Positions 24,535-32,295 of a stretch of 32,295 nt of DNA are shown here, piece by piece. The notes below the pieces were generated by a model. It was given only the letters and a program-made list of their open reading frames with translations. It did no database searches and was not told the origin of the DNA. Each line of letters starts with the position of its first letter. The first letter of the stretch is position 1. Origin of the DNA: an uncultured Lachnospiraceae bacterium (GTDB taxonomy: Bacteria; Bacillota; Clostridia; Lachnospirales; Lachnospiraceae). The translations under genes were made by a program, and so were the position numbers. The stretch covers positions 1 through 32,295 of the forward strand of contig ONDV01000013.1 of assembly GCA_900316665.1 (NCBI GenBank), given 5' to 3'.

Positions 24535-25059
24535 ATGAAGAAAAAAATGTCTGACCGCTGGATAGCGCTTTATGTCGAAAATGAGGTCGGTGTGCTGGCA
24601 AAGGTGTCAGGACTTTTTTCCGGCAAGTCATATAATCTTAAGAGTCTTACCGTCGGAACGACGGAGAGGGACGATGTGTCCCGCATGACTATCTGCGTTA
24701 CTTCCGACGATATCACATTTGAACAAATCAAAAAGCAGTTGAACACTATGGTGGAAGTAATAAAGGTAATAGATCTTACCGGCGTGCCGATTCACATGAA
24801 TGAGATCCTTTATGCCAGAGTCTCAGGTCTCGATGATCAGGGCAAGGCGGAGGTCTTCCGCATAGCAGAGGTCTTCAGCAATTCATCCGGCAATGTATCG
24901 CCTGTAGATATAGGAGGAGACAGTGTCCTTCTCGAATCAACGCTTACCCCAAGAAGAAATGACGAGCTGACGGCTCTTCTCAAGAAGGAGTTTCACAGGA
25001 TCGAAGTGACCAGAGGTGGGGCAGTCGCCGTCGAATCAGTAAGCACAAGCTGCAGATAG
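24535..25059 (+). CDS. ilvN: Acetolactate synthase small (regulatory) subunit
   Basis: Partner of IlvB that raises its activity and usually gives feedback inhibition by valine. The 174-residue protein has the N-terminal ACT domain, with WIALYVENEVGVLAKVSGLF (11-30) and the segment around TVGTTERDDVSRMTI, and a C-terminal domain ending near residue 165. Length matches the common IlvH type. AGAGGT precedes the ATG; a second ATG four codons in (24547) is possible. The next gene starts nine bases after the stop, so it is probably transcribed with the cell-wall hydrolases. Confidence 0.93.
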   Translation: MKKKMSDRWIALYVENEVGVLAKVSGLFSGKSYNLKSLTVGTTERDDVSRMTICVTSDDITFEQIKKQLNTMVEVIKVIDLTGVPIHMNEILYARVSGLDDQGKAEVFRIAEVFSNSSGNVSPVDIGGDSVLLESTLTPRRNDELTALLKKEFHRIEVTRGGAVAVESVSTSCR

Positions 25060-25068
25060 GATAAAAAT

Positions 25069-26319
25069 ATGGGGAATAAGGGGCAAATAAAATATAAATG
25101 CATATTGATAATGATTACTGTTATCATTTCTCTTTTCCTGCCTCCATCAGCTCTCATCGGGAGAGCCGAGACCGGTTCAAGAGCCGATTATCTCGAAAAA
25201 AAGACAGAGATAAAGGAAAAGGAAAACAGTGCCAGAGCCGGGCAGAAAAAGGCGCATGAGAAACTCGACTCGCTGAAAAAACAGCAGTCAGAGCTTAAGG
25301 ATAACGTATCTGACATAAACGACGATTTCAGTTCCGTAACGTCTGATGTCAGGGATATGCAGTCAAAGATCAATTCTGCAAATAATGATATAAAAGATTT
25401 GTCAAGAAAACTCGAAGAGACCGAGAAAAAGGCCGAAGAGCAGAAAAAACAGATAAATGAGCGCATAGTCCTCTTATATGAGTCATCTGTAAATGACACT
25501 TTTTTTACATCGCTTATTAATTCAGGTTCCCTGGTGCAGTTTGTATCAAGAGCATCTTATGTATCAGACATGAAGCGATACGACGATGAGATGATCAATA
25601 AATATCAGGATCTTAAGAAGCAGATTTCTGACAGCAAGTCAGAGCTGGCTGACAGAAAAAGCCAGCTGAATTCTTACTCAAGCGAGCTTTCTGAAAAGCA
25701 GAAGAAGCTTGACAGCGCTCTTGCCAAAGCAAGATCCGCTCTTATGTCAAAGGTGGGTCAGGTAAATGAAGCTCAGCTGACGGCAGATCAGTTTGACAGT
25801 CTGATGGCGTCATATGAGGCAGAAGAGAAGCAGCTTGATGCGCTTTATCTTGCCTATGCCGAAGAAGAAAGCATGAATATTTTCGGGGGTACAGGATCGA
25901 TAGAAGAGACTATGTCAGATATACCGTATGCCGTGACAGGAGACGAGACGAAGATCCTTGCCACCATTATTCAGGCGGAAGCCGGAAACCAGCCGGAAGA
26001 AGGAAAGCTCGCCGTTGGAAGCGTGATTATGAACCGGGTTGCGAGCAGCCATTTTCCAAATACTATCAGCGGTGTGGTCTTTTCACCAAGGCAGTTTTCT
26101 CCGGTCGATGACGGACACTTTCAGGCTATCTACAACAGAGGACCAAACCAGGACTGCATAGATGCTGCTCAGAAGATACTGTCGGGATACAGAAACGTAC
26201 CATATCTTTTCTTTACAACGGTATCTGTATGCGAAAGCCGCGGATTTCCGTCAGCAAATATGGAATACCTTGACATAGGGGCTCACAGATTCTGGGGACG
26301 TGTGAACTGGAATCACTAA
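25069..26319 (+). CDS. Secreted coiled-coil / SleB-type cell-wall hydrolase, copy 1
   Basis: A 416-residue exported protein. A signal peptide spans about 1-34 (basic start, hydrophobic core, ending near GRAE). Residues 40-265 form a long coiled coil with the PcsB/CwlO-like pattern, including LLYESSVNDTFFTSLINSGSL (without its last residue) and FVSRASYVSDMKRYD. The C-terminal 120 residues (about 294-412) are a SleB/Hydrolase_2 domain with the likely catalytic glutamate E304 in IQAEAGNQ, and SVIMNRV. C363 and C388 may form a disulfide. SleB domains are lytic transglycosylase-like amidases of spore cortex or wall; no other spore gene is near, so vegetative wall remodelling is likely. It lies 17 bases before its paralogue. 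Confidence 0.88.
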   Translation: MGNKGQIKYKCILIMITVIISLFLPPSALIGRAETGSRADYLEKKTEIKEKENSARAGQKKAHEKLDSLKKQQSELKDNVSDINDDFSSVTSDVRDMQSKINSANNDIKDLSRKLEETEKKAEEQKKQINERIVLLYESSVNDTFFTSLINSGSLVQFVSRASYVSDMKRYDDEMINKYQDLKKQISDSKSELADRKSQLNSYSSELSEKQKKLDSALAKARSALMSKVGQVNEAQLTADQFDSLMASYEAEEKQLDALYLAYAEEESMNIFGGTGSIEETMSDIPYAVTGDETKILATIIQAEAGNQPEEGKLAVGSVIMNRVASSHFPNTISGVVFSPRQFSPVDDGHFQAIYNRGPNQDCIDAAQKILSGYRNVPYLFFTTVSVCESRGFPSANMEYLDIGAHRFWGRVNWNH

Positions 26320-26336
26320 GAGACAAGGGGGCTTAT

Positions 26337-27842
26337 ATGTATAGTAAAAATAAAACAATAAAATCAAGACTGAGAAAAATCTTATGTTTGATTCTGACGG
26401 CAGCTCTTTTGTCTCCTGTGATGTTTTCGTCTGTCTCAGATGCGAAAAGTCAGGATGAACTAAAAAAGCAGAAGCAGGAGATAGAAAAGAAGGAGACCGA
26501 TGCCAAAAGCAGGAGAAACGACGCTTCTCAGAATCTTAATAACCTGAAGAATGAAGCCGGACAGATCCAGTCCAATGTCAATGGTATTGAAAACAATATC
26601 AATAATGTCAGAGCTGAAATCAATGATACCAGATCCAAGGTCGTAAATGCTTCAAGAGACATCGACAAGCTGCAGGAAGACCTTGAAAATGCCAAGGCAA
26701 AACAAAAGGAACAGTACGAGGCGATGAAGAACCAGATCGTCTTAAGCTATGAGAACGGTCATGAGCAGTCATTTTTCACGGCTTCACTCGAGTCGGGATC
26801 CATTGCTGATTTCATAAACAGAGCTCAGTATATCTATTCCATCCATAAATATAATGAGAAGATGATCTCATCTCTTGAAAAACTCCAGAAGACAATTGAA
26901 GAAAAAACTGATGCTCTTAAAACCAGGCAGGGTGATCTTACAAGGTACAGCGACACTCTTTCTTCAAAACAGGGAGAGCTTGAAAATCTTCTGGCAAGTG
27001 AAAATGATAAATTGAGCGATAAGAATAAGGAAGTAATCGCGGCATCCACGGATGTGGATGAAATCGATCGTGAGATAAGCGGTTACAAAGCCTCTGTCCA
27101 GGCAATCGATGCTCAGGTGGCGGCAGCCCAGGCTGCGGCTGCACAGAGAGCGGCAGCGGAGATGGAAGCTGAAAAAGCCGCTGCCGAGGCAGAGCTTACA
27201 AAGAAAAATCAGGAGCTTGAAGAAGCAAAGAAGACTCTTGACGATGCAAAAAATACCGGAGACCAGACTAAGATCGATGAAGCTGCAAAAAACGTAGATG
27301 AGAAACAGAATGATGTAAATCATGCTGAAGAAAATCTGGAGAATGTATCAAAGATATCGTCAAGCCAGGGGCAGGTCTATGAAAACAGCAGCGAACTTAA
27401 TCTGCTTGAAGCCATAGTGACTGCCGAGGCCGGAAACCAGGGTTATGCCGGCAAGCTCGCCGTGGCGTCCGTGATCCTTAACAGAGTTTTCTGTAAAAAA
27501 TACGGATTCGGAAACGTGAATACAATTTCCGCCGTGGTTTATCAGAAAAATCAGTTTGAGCCGGTGACCCGCCATCAGTGGGTGAAGGTGAACGGAACCT
27601 GGCAGGACAGCGGGATGACAGTTCTGGAATATTATCTCGCCCATCCAGAGTTGATAAATCAGGAAACAGTGAACGCATGCAAGGCAGCCATGAGCGGTCA
27701 GAGATATCAGGGACCCGGAGGCCCCATGAACCAGCTCTTTTTCATGACGCCTAAAGCCTTCAGCATGCAGTCCTGGCTCCAAAACCGGACGATAGCAGAC
27801 AAGTTTACGCTGAAGGGACATACCTTCTTCAATGTCTTGTAA
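26337..27842 (+). CDS. Secreted coiled-coil / SleB-type cell-wall hydrolase, copy 2
   Basis: A 501-residue paralogue of the preceding gene with the same order: signal peptide (about 1-36), PcsB-like coiled coil (about 40-255, with LSYENGHEQSFF and IADFINRAQYIYSI), then an Ala/Glu/Lys-rich coil (260-335) absent from copy 1, and a SleB/Hydrolase_2 domain at about 355-501 with E364 in VTAEAGNQ. The domain has a longer insert after NQFEPV. The tandem pair suggests duplication and divergence. AGGGGG precedes the ATG. No terminator is seen after it; the next 283 bases hold the hbd promoter and leader. Confidence 0.88.
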   Translation: MYSKNKTIKSRLRKILCLILTAALLSPVMFSSVSDAKSQDELKKQKQEIEKKETDAKSRRNDASQNLNNLKNEAGQIQSNVNGIENNINNVRAEINDTRSKVVNASRDIDKLQEDLENAKAKQKEQYEAMKNQIVLSYENGHEQSFFTASLESGSIADFINRAQYIYSIHKYNEKMISSLEKLQKTIEEKTDALKTRQGDLTRYSDTLSSKQGELENLLASENDKLSDKNKEVIAASTDVDEIDREISGYKASVQAIDAQVAAAQAAAAQRAAAEMEAEKAAAEAELTKKNQELEEAKKTLDDAKNTGDQTKIDEAAKNVDEKQNDVNHAEENLENVSKISSSQGQVYENSSELNLLEAIVTAEAGNQGYAGKLAVASVILNRVFCKKYGFGNVNTISAVVYQKNQFEPVTRHQWVKVNGTWQDSGMTVLEYYLAHPELINQETVNACKAAMSGQRYQGPGGPMNQLFFMTPKAFSMQSWLQNRTIADKFTLKGHTFFNVL

Positions 27843-27903
27843 ATATCGGCAGAGACTGTAATAAAAATTTGCACATACATCAGCTGCGAGAGCACTTTTG
27901 GTC

Positions 27904-27932
27904 TTGAATGCATATATTGCTTATGCTAGAAT
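27904..27932 (+). promoter_or_regulatory. Predicted hbd-bcd-etfBA promoter
   Basis: TTGAAT at 27904-27909, 17 bases, TAGAAT at 27927-27932, with TG one base before the -10. The transcript would start near 27939, leaving a leader of about 187 bases with the Rex site and a CCGGC / GCCGG hairpin (28037-28054). Confidence 0.7.
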
Positions 27933-27970
27933 TAGACACGTTGGCGGGCAGCTGATTTTTTTAATATTAT

Positions 27971-27988
27971 TTGTTAAAATATTAACGA
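27971..27988 (+). promoter_or_regulatory. Rex redox-repressor operator
   Basis: TTGTTAA-AATA-TTAACGAA fits the Rex consensus TTGTTAANNNNTTAACAA with one mismatch. It lies about 32-50 bases downstream of the predicted transcript start. Rex senses the NADH/NAD+ ratio and is a known regulator of butyrate-forming and fermentative genes in Clostridia. No rex gene is in this window. Confidence 0.8.
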
Positions 27989-28125
27989 ATGAAGCTGATA
28001 TATCCGCAGATGAATTTCTGGTAACTATTTATTTTACCGGCTTTTTCATGCCGGCGACAATGCAGAGACCGACCGGTCAGAGCCGAAAGGAATCTGCATC
28101 CACATCTGTACTAGGAGGGAAACAC

Positions 28126-29001
28126 ATGAAAGTAGCAATTATCGGTGCAGGCACAATGGGCTCCGGAATCGCGCAGGCATTTGCTATGTGTGATGAAGTC
28201 GAGACAGTCTATCTCTGCGACATCAAGGAAGAGTTCGCTCAGGGCGGATTCTCAAAGATCAAGAAGCAGCTCGACAAGAGAGTGGCAAAAGGAAAGCTTG
28301 ATCAGGCATCAGAAGACAAGGTGCTTTCTAAGGTCAAGACCGGTCTCAACACGATCGCAACTGATCCGGATCTCGTTGTAGAGGCGGCTCTCGAGAACAT
28401 GAAGATCAAGCAGGACTGCTTCAGAGATCTTCAGGACAATATCGTAAAGAATCCGGACTGCATCTTTGCATCTAATACTTCATCTCTTTCCATTACAGAG
28501 ATCGGCACAGGTCTTTCCAAGCCTATCATCGGAATGCACTTCTTCAATCCGGCTCCTGTCATGAAGCTCGTTGAGGTAATAAAGGGTGCCAACACACCTG
28601 ATGATATGGTCGAGAAGGTTAAGAATATAGCTGTCGCTCTCGGCAAGTCCCCTGTACAGGTCAATGAGGCTGCAGGTTTCGTAGTTAACAGAATCCTTGT
28701 TCCCATGATCAATGAAGCTATCTGCGTATATGCAGCAGGCACATCTGACATTGCCGGCATTGATACTGCAATGAAGCTCGGATGCAATCATCCCATGGGA
28801 CCTCTTGAACTCGGCGACTACATCGGTCTCGACATCATCCTTGCAATCATGGATGTCATCTTTGACGAGACACACGATAACAAATATGCGGCATCACCTC
28901 TTCTCAGGAAGATGGTTCGCGCAAAGCACCTCGGAGTCAAGACCGGAATCGGATTCTATGACTACTCAAACGGCGGCAAGGTTCCTGTTGATCAGAAATA
29001 A
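28126..29001 (+). CDS. hbd: 3-Hydroxybutyryl-CoA dehydrogenase
   Basis: Reduces acetoacetyl-CoA to 3-hydroxybutyryl-CoA in the butyrate pathway. The 291-residue protein has the NAD-binding GAGTMGSGIAQ (7-17), SNTSSLSITEI (117-126), the catalytic histidine H138 in GMHFFNP and E150 in LVEVI. Length is usual for the family. ATG 28126 has AGGAGGG; the frame is open upstream to 27898 but that part crosses the promoter and Rex site and is leader, not protein. Codons favour AAG, GAG and ATC, as in strongly expressed genes. bcd follows after 33 bases. Confidence 0.95.
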   Translation: MKVAIIGAGTMGSGIAQAFAMCDEVETVYLCDIKEEFAQGGFSKIKKQLDKRVAKGKLDQASEDKVLSKVKTGLNTIATDPDLVVEAALENMKIKQDCFRDLQDNIVKNPDCIFASNTSSLSITEIGTGLSKPIIGMHFFNPAPVMKLVEVIKGANTPDDMVEKVKNIAVALGKSPVQVNEAAGFVVNRILVPMINEAICVYAAGTSDIAGIDTAMKLGCNHPMGPLELGDYIGLDIILAIMDVIFDETHDNKYAASPLLRKMVRAKHLGVKTGIGFYDYSNGGKVPVDQK

Positions 29002-29034
29002 TATAAAGATTTTATCTTGCATTGGAGGAAACAA

Positions 29035-30210
29035 ATGGATTTCACGTTAGACAAAAAACATGAAATGGCGAGAGATCTGTTCAGAGAATTTGCTCAGACA
29101 GAAGTAAAGCCTCTTGCTCAGGAGACAGACGAGGAAGAGAAGTTCCCGCGTGAGACTTTCGACAAGCTTGCCAAGGCCGGATTTATGGGAATTACAGCTC
29201 CCAGAGAATACGGCGGACAGGGTTGTGATGAGCTTACATATGTACTCTGTCTCGAGGAGATCGCAAAGGTTTGCGGCACCACGGCAGTTGCTCTTTCAGC
29301 TCATACATCTCTCTGCATCGACCCTATCATGACTTTCGGTACAGAAGAGCAGAAGAAGAAGTACATCCCTGAGCTTGCATCAGGCAGAAAGCTCGGAGCA
29401 TTCGGTCTCACAGAGCCGGGCGCCGGCACTGACGCACAGGGCGTTCAGACAAAAGCTGTTCTTTCCGAGGACGGCAAGTACTGGACTCTGAACGGTTCAA
29501 AGTGCTTCATTACAAACGGTAAGGAAGCTGATGTATATATCATTATTGCTTATACAGACATCGTTCCTGACAGGAAAGGCAGACCTTCAAAGAAGTTTAC
29601 TGCTTTCATAGTAGATAAAGATACTCCGGGATTCACATTCGGAACCAAGGAGCACAAGATGGGTATCCGCGGATCAGCTACATACGAGCTTATCTTCCAG
29701 GACTGCAAGGTTCCCGCTGAAAATCAGCTGGGCGTCCGCGGAAAGGGATTCCCTATCGCTATGCACACTCTCGATGGCGGACGTATCGGTATTGCTACTC
29801 AGGCTCTTGGACTGGCTGAGGGTTCACTTGAACTTACAGTCAACTATGTCAAAGAGAGAAAGCAGTTCGGCCGTTCTATCTCAGCTTTCCAGAATACTCA
29901 GTTCCAGCTCGCTGACATGAAGGCAAAATGTGATGCCGCACAGCTGCTCGTATACAGAGCTGCTGCAGCTAAGGATGCTGTCGGATTTGCTCAGGCTTCA
30001 ACATACAGCGAAGAGGCTGCCATTGCAAAGCTCGCTGCTGCCCGCATTGCTGTAGAGGTTACATCCGAGGCAGTTCAGCTGCATGGCGGTTATGGCTACA
30101 TCAGAGAATATGATGTGGAGCGTATGATGAGAGATGCGAAGATCACTGAGATCTACGAAGGAACATCCGAAGTTATGCGCATGGTCATCGCAGGAAAGCT
30201 GCTGAAATAA
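29035..30210 (+). CDS. bcd: Butyryl-CoA dehydrogenase
   Basis: FAD-dependent acyl-CoA dehydrogenase that reduces crotonyl-CoA to butyryl-CoA, working with EtfAB. The 391-residue protein has family segments AFGLTEPGAGTDAQG, KCFITNG, the RKQFGRSI motif, and near the C-terminus the catalytic-base region EIYEGTSEV. Linked etfB and etfA are typical of the electron-bifurcating Bcd/Etf complex, which reduces ferredoxin and crotonyl-CoA with NADH; bifurcation is inferred from context. ATG 29035 has GGAGG at good distance. etfB starts 18 bases after the stop. Confidence 0.94.
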   Translation: MDFTLDKKHEMARDLFREFAQTEVKPLAQETDEEEKFPRETFDKLAKAGFMGITAPREYGGQGCDELTYVLCLEEIAKVCGTTAVALSAHTSLCIDPIMTFGTEEQKKKYIPELASGRKLGAFGLTEPGAGTDAQGVQTKAVLSEDGKYWTLNGSKCFITNGKEADVYIIIAYTDIVPDRKGRPSKKFTAFIVDKDTPGFTFGTKEHKMGIRGSATYELIFQDCKVPAENQLGVRGKGFPIAMHTLDGGRIGIATQALGLAEGSLELTVNYVKERKQFGRSISAFQNTQFQLADMKAKCDAAQLLVYRAAAAKDAVGFAQASTYSEEAAIAKLAAARIAVEVTSEAVQLHGGYGYIREYDVERMMRDAKITEIYEGTSEVMRMVIAGKLLK

Positions 30211-30228
30211 TACAGGAGGAATTTTACC

Positions 30229-31023
30229 GTGAAGATTATCGTATGTGTAAAACAGGTACCGGATACCGCCGGCGGCGTAAAATTCAAGCCGGACGGAACT
30301 CTGGATCGTGGAGCCATGCTTGCCATCATGAATCCTGATGACAAGGCAGGTCTTGAGGCCGCTCTCCGTATAAAGGACGAGACAGGCGCAGAAGTTATTG
30401 TAATGACAATGGGTCTTCCGAAGGCTGATGCAGTTCTTCGCGAGGCACTCGCAATGGGAGCTGACAAGGGCGTTCTTATTACCGATCGTCCTCTCGGCGG
30501 AGCTGATACATGGGCTACGTCTTCCACACTTGCAGCTGCCATAAGAAAGATTCCTGATTATGATCTTATCATTACAGGACGTCAGGCTATCGATGGAGAT
30601 ACAGCTCAGGTAGGTCCTCAGATCGCTGAGCATCTCGGACTTCCCGTTATCTCTTATGCGGAAGCAATAAAGGTAAACGAGTCCGAGCACACCGTGACTG
30701 TAAAGCGCCAGTTTGATGACCGTTATCATGTGCTTACAGCCAAGATGCCTTGCCTTGTCACAGCTCTTTCAGAGCTCAATAAGCCACGTTATATGACTCC
30801 GAAGGGAATCTGGGATGCTGTTGACGCTGAGCTTACAGTATGGGGCCGCAAGGATCTCACTACTCTGAAAGATGAGGATATGGGTCTCGCAGGTTCTCCT
30901 ACAAAGATCGCAAAGGCATCTGATAAAGTCAGAAAGGGTGCCGGCACAATTTACAAGGATCTTGACGCTGATGAGGGCGCAAAGACCATTTGTGACGCTC
31001 TCGTCGAGAAGCATTATATTTAA
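30229..31023 (+). CDS. etfB: Electron transfer flavoprotein, beta subunit
   Basis: Small subunit of the Bcd-linked electron transfer flavoprotein. The 264-residue protein opens with KIIVCVKQVPDT, and shows TGRQAIDGDTAQVGPQIAEHLG (without its last residues) and RYMTPKGIWDA, typical of the beta subunit. In bifurcating Etf the beta subunit holds the FAD that accepts NADH electrons. The start is a GTG at 30229, well placed after AGGAGG; no ATG fits. etfA follows after 15 bases. Confidence 0.94.
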   Translation: MKIIVCVKQVPDTAGGVKFKPDGTLDRGAMLAIMNPDDKAGLEAALRIKDETGAEVIVMTMGLPKADAVLREALAMGADKGVLITDRPLGGADTWATSSTLAAAIRKIPDYDLIITGRQAIDGDTAQVGPQIAEHLGLPVISYAEAIKVNESEHTVTVKRQFDDRYHVLTAKMPCLVTALSELNKPRYMTPKGIWDAVDAELTVWGRKDLTTLKDEDMGLAGSPTKIAKASDKVRKGAGTIYKDLDADEGAKTICDALVEKHYI

Positions 31024-31038
31024 CGGAGGCATGAGATA

Positions 31039-32094
31039 ATGAGTTTAGAAGATTACAAGGGCGTATATATCTACGCACAGCAGGTAGATAACCACATCGA
31101 CAATATCGCCTTCGAGCTCCTCGGCAAGGCAAAAGATCTTGCTAAGCCGCTTGACACAAAGGTGACTGCAGTTCTTGTTGGTTATTTCAAGGACGACAAG
31201 GATAAGCTTACATCACAGCTCGCTGAATACGGCGCTGACCGTGTCATCGTAGTAAGTGATCCTGAGCTTGAGACATACAGGACCGAGCCTTATGCTCATG
31301 CGCTTGCTTCCGTCATTAACGAATACAAGCCTGAGATTTTCCTTGTAGGCGCTACAGCTATCGGCCGTGATCTTGGCCCGACAGTTTCAGCAAGAGTTCA
31401 CACAGGACTTACCGCAGACTGCACCAGCCTTGATATCGGCGATTTCCCTATGCAGCCTAAGGAGGGTGTAGAGCAGAAGCATAATCAGCTCCTTATGACA
31501 CGTCCCGCATTCGGCGGAAATACGATCGCTACGATCGCCTGCCCTGATAACCGTCCTCAGATGTCTACAGTACGTCCGGGCGTTATGCAGAAAATCGCTC
31601 CGATCGCAGGTGCTAAGGCTGAAGTGATCGATTACAATCCGGGATTCACACCGAATGACAGATATGTAAAGATCGAAGAGGTCGTAAAGGCCGTTTCTGA
31701 TGTAGTAGATATCCAGAAGGCTAAGATCCTTGTCTCCGGCGGACGTGGAGTTGGAAGCGCAGAGAATTTCAAGATCCTTGAGGATCTTGCTGAGGCCCTT
31801 GGCGGCGAAGTATCCTGCTCACGTGCAGTCGTAGATAATGGCTGGAAGCCGAAGGATCTTCAGGTCGGTCAGACAGGTAAGACTGTCCGTCCCAAGATTT
31901 ATTTCGCGATAGGTATCTCCGGCGCAATTCAGCATGTCGCAGGTATGGAGGAATCTGATCTCATCATTGCGATCAACAAAGATGAGTCTGCTCCTATCTT
32001 TGATGTTGCTGATATTGGTATCGTCGGTGACCTGAATAAGATCGTGCCGAAGCTCACCGAGGACATCAAGGCTGAGCTCGCAAAGAAGGCATGA
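31039..32094 (+). CDS. etfA: Electron transfer flavoprotein, alpha subunit
   Basis: Large subunit of the electron transfer flavoprotein serving Bcd. The 351-residue protein has an N-terminal alpha/beta domain and the C-terminal FAD domain signature: SGGRGVGSAENF, then VDNGWKP, VGQTGKTVRP, ISGAIQHVAGM and INKDESAPIFDVADIGIVGD. There is no N-terminal ferredoxin extension of the kind some EtfA proteins have. GGAGG lies nine bases before the ATG. It is the last gene of the unit; a strong terminator follows. Highly expressed-type codons continue through this gene. Confidence 0.95.
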   Translation: MSLEDYKGVYIYAQQVDNHIDNIAFELLGKAKDLAKPLDTKVTAVLVGYFKDDKDKLTSQLAEYGADRVIVVSDPELETYRTEPYAHALASVINEYKPEIFLVGATAIGRDLGPTVSARVHTGLTADCTSLDIGDFPMQPKEGVEQKHNQLLMTRPAFGGNTIATIACPDNRPQMSTVRPGVMQKIAPIAGAKAEVIDYNPGFTPNDRYVKIEEVVKAVSDVVDIQKAKILVSGGRGVGSAENFKILEDLAEALGGEVSCSRAVVDNGWKPKDLQVGQTGKTVRPKIYFAIGISGAIQHVAGMEESDLIIAINKDESAPIFDVADIGIVGDLNKIVPKLTEDIKAELAKKA

Positions 32095-32116
32095 CTATAA
32101 AGTGTTCCTTTCTTTC

Positions 32117-32149
32117 ATCCGTCCCCATATTGGGGACGGATTTTTTTTT
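32117..32149 (+). terminator. Rho-independent terminator after etfA
   Basis: A perfect 11-bp GC-rich stem (32117-32127 with 32131-32141) with a three-base loop and a nine-T run. Confidence 0.93.
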
Positions 32150-32185
32150 CGTATTATGATATTATGATCATAGTGTCAGCCTGGT

Positions 32186-32289
32186 TTTAGTAAATTACTA
32201 AAACTTCCCACATTAATAATGAGAATCTTCGTTGCAAGGATTCATGGAAGCCATGAGATGCACAGATGGTGGCGAACATTGTGTTTTTC
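32186..32289 (-). repeat. Edge repeat, right copy (inverted)
   Basis: Reverse-complement relative of 30-143, with the exact blocks given there. On its inner side it holds the near-perfect palindrome GTTTTAGTAA / TTACTAAAAC (32184-32204), whose counterpart in the left copy (about 123-145) is less symmetric. The repeat probably runs off the window. Confidence 0.75.
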
Positions 32290-32295
32290 GTCGTG

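Noticed and set aside
27898..28125. Open frame extending hbd upstream by 76 codons
   Set aside because: It crosses the promoter's -10 and the Rex site, and the conserved hbd opening starts at the ATG with AGGAGGG at 28126.

Overview
The window reads as chromosomal DNA from an anaerobic, butyrate-forming Firmicute, most likely a Lachnospiraceae member near Butyrivibrio. This placement is an inference. It rests on the hbd-bcd-etfB-etfA cluster, a sufCBDSU operon, a DUF5721-type protein, cell-wall hydrolases with SleB domains, and AGGAGG-type ribosome binding sites. Every protein gene but one is on the + strand. Apart from the two edges, no insertion sequence, prophage, plasmid or CRISPR signal was seen.

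Layout. 1-220: part of a dispersed repeat, then the promoter of a corrinoid adenosyltransferase gene. 814-2493: dapA and dapB (lysine/diaminopimelate synthesis), meeting a minus-strand alpha/beta hydrolase tail to tail. 3381-4349: a soluble chemotaxis-type signalling protein, closed by a terminator. 4459-6682: clpX, a TrpR/YerC-type regulator and a DUF5721-like gene. 6790-6990: a cold-shock protein. 7110-8279: a membrane-anchored transglutaminase-like protein. 8402-10603: degV and folC. 10689-15636: sufC-sufB-sufD-sufS-sufU with its own promoter and a candidate operator, coupled to a HAD phosphatase. 16509-17950: galK and a small membrane protein. 18098-18170: tRNA-Gly(GCC) with a strong promoter and a terminator. 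18256-21152: a (p)ppGpp-synthetase-like protein, an Orn/Lys/Arg-type decarboxylase and a four-helix membrane protein, tightly packed. 21333-27842: thyA, folA, ilvB, ilvN and two tandem coiled-coil/SleB cell-wall hydrolases. 28126-32094: hbd, bcd, etfB and etfA behind an extended -10 promoter and a near-consensus Rex operator, closed by a strong terminator. 32186-32289: a second copy of the edge repeat, inverted relative to the first.

How the genes work together. Several units are ordinary biosynthesis: lysine, folate/dTMP (folC, thyA, folA), branched-chain amino acids and Fe-S clusters. The Fe-S operon, the Rex-controlled butyryl-CoA module and the alarmone synthetase suggest coupling of metabolism to redox state and growth rate. 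The most unusual points are a four-cysteine insertion and a Trp-to-Gln change in IlvB, an alarmone synthetase gene three bases from a decarboxylase gene, two PcsB-like coiled coils fused to SleB domains, and the inverted repeat at both window edges. I see no wholly new multi-gene system. All starts, promoters and operators were judged by eye.
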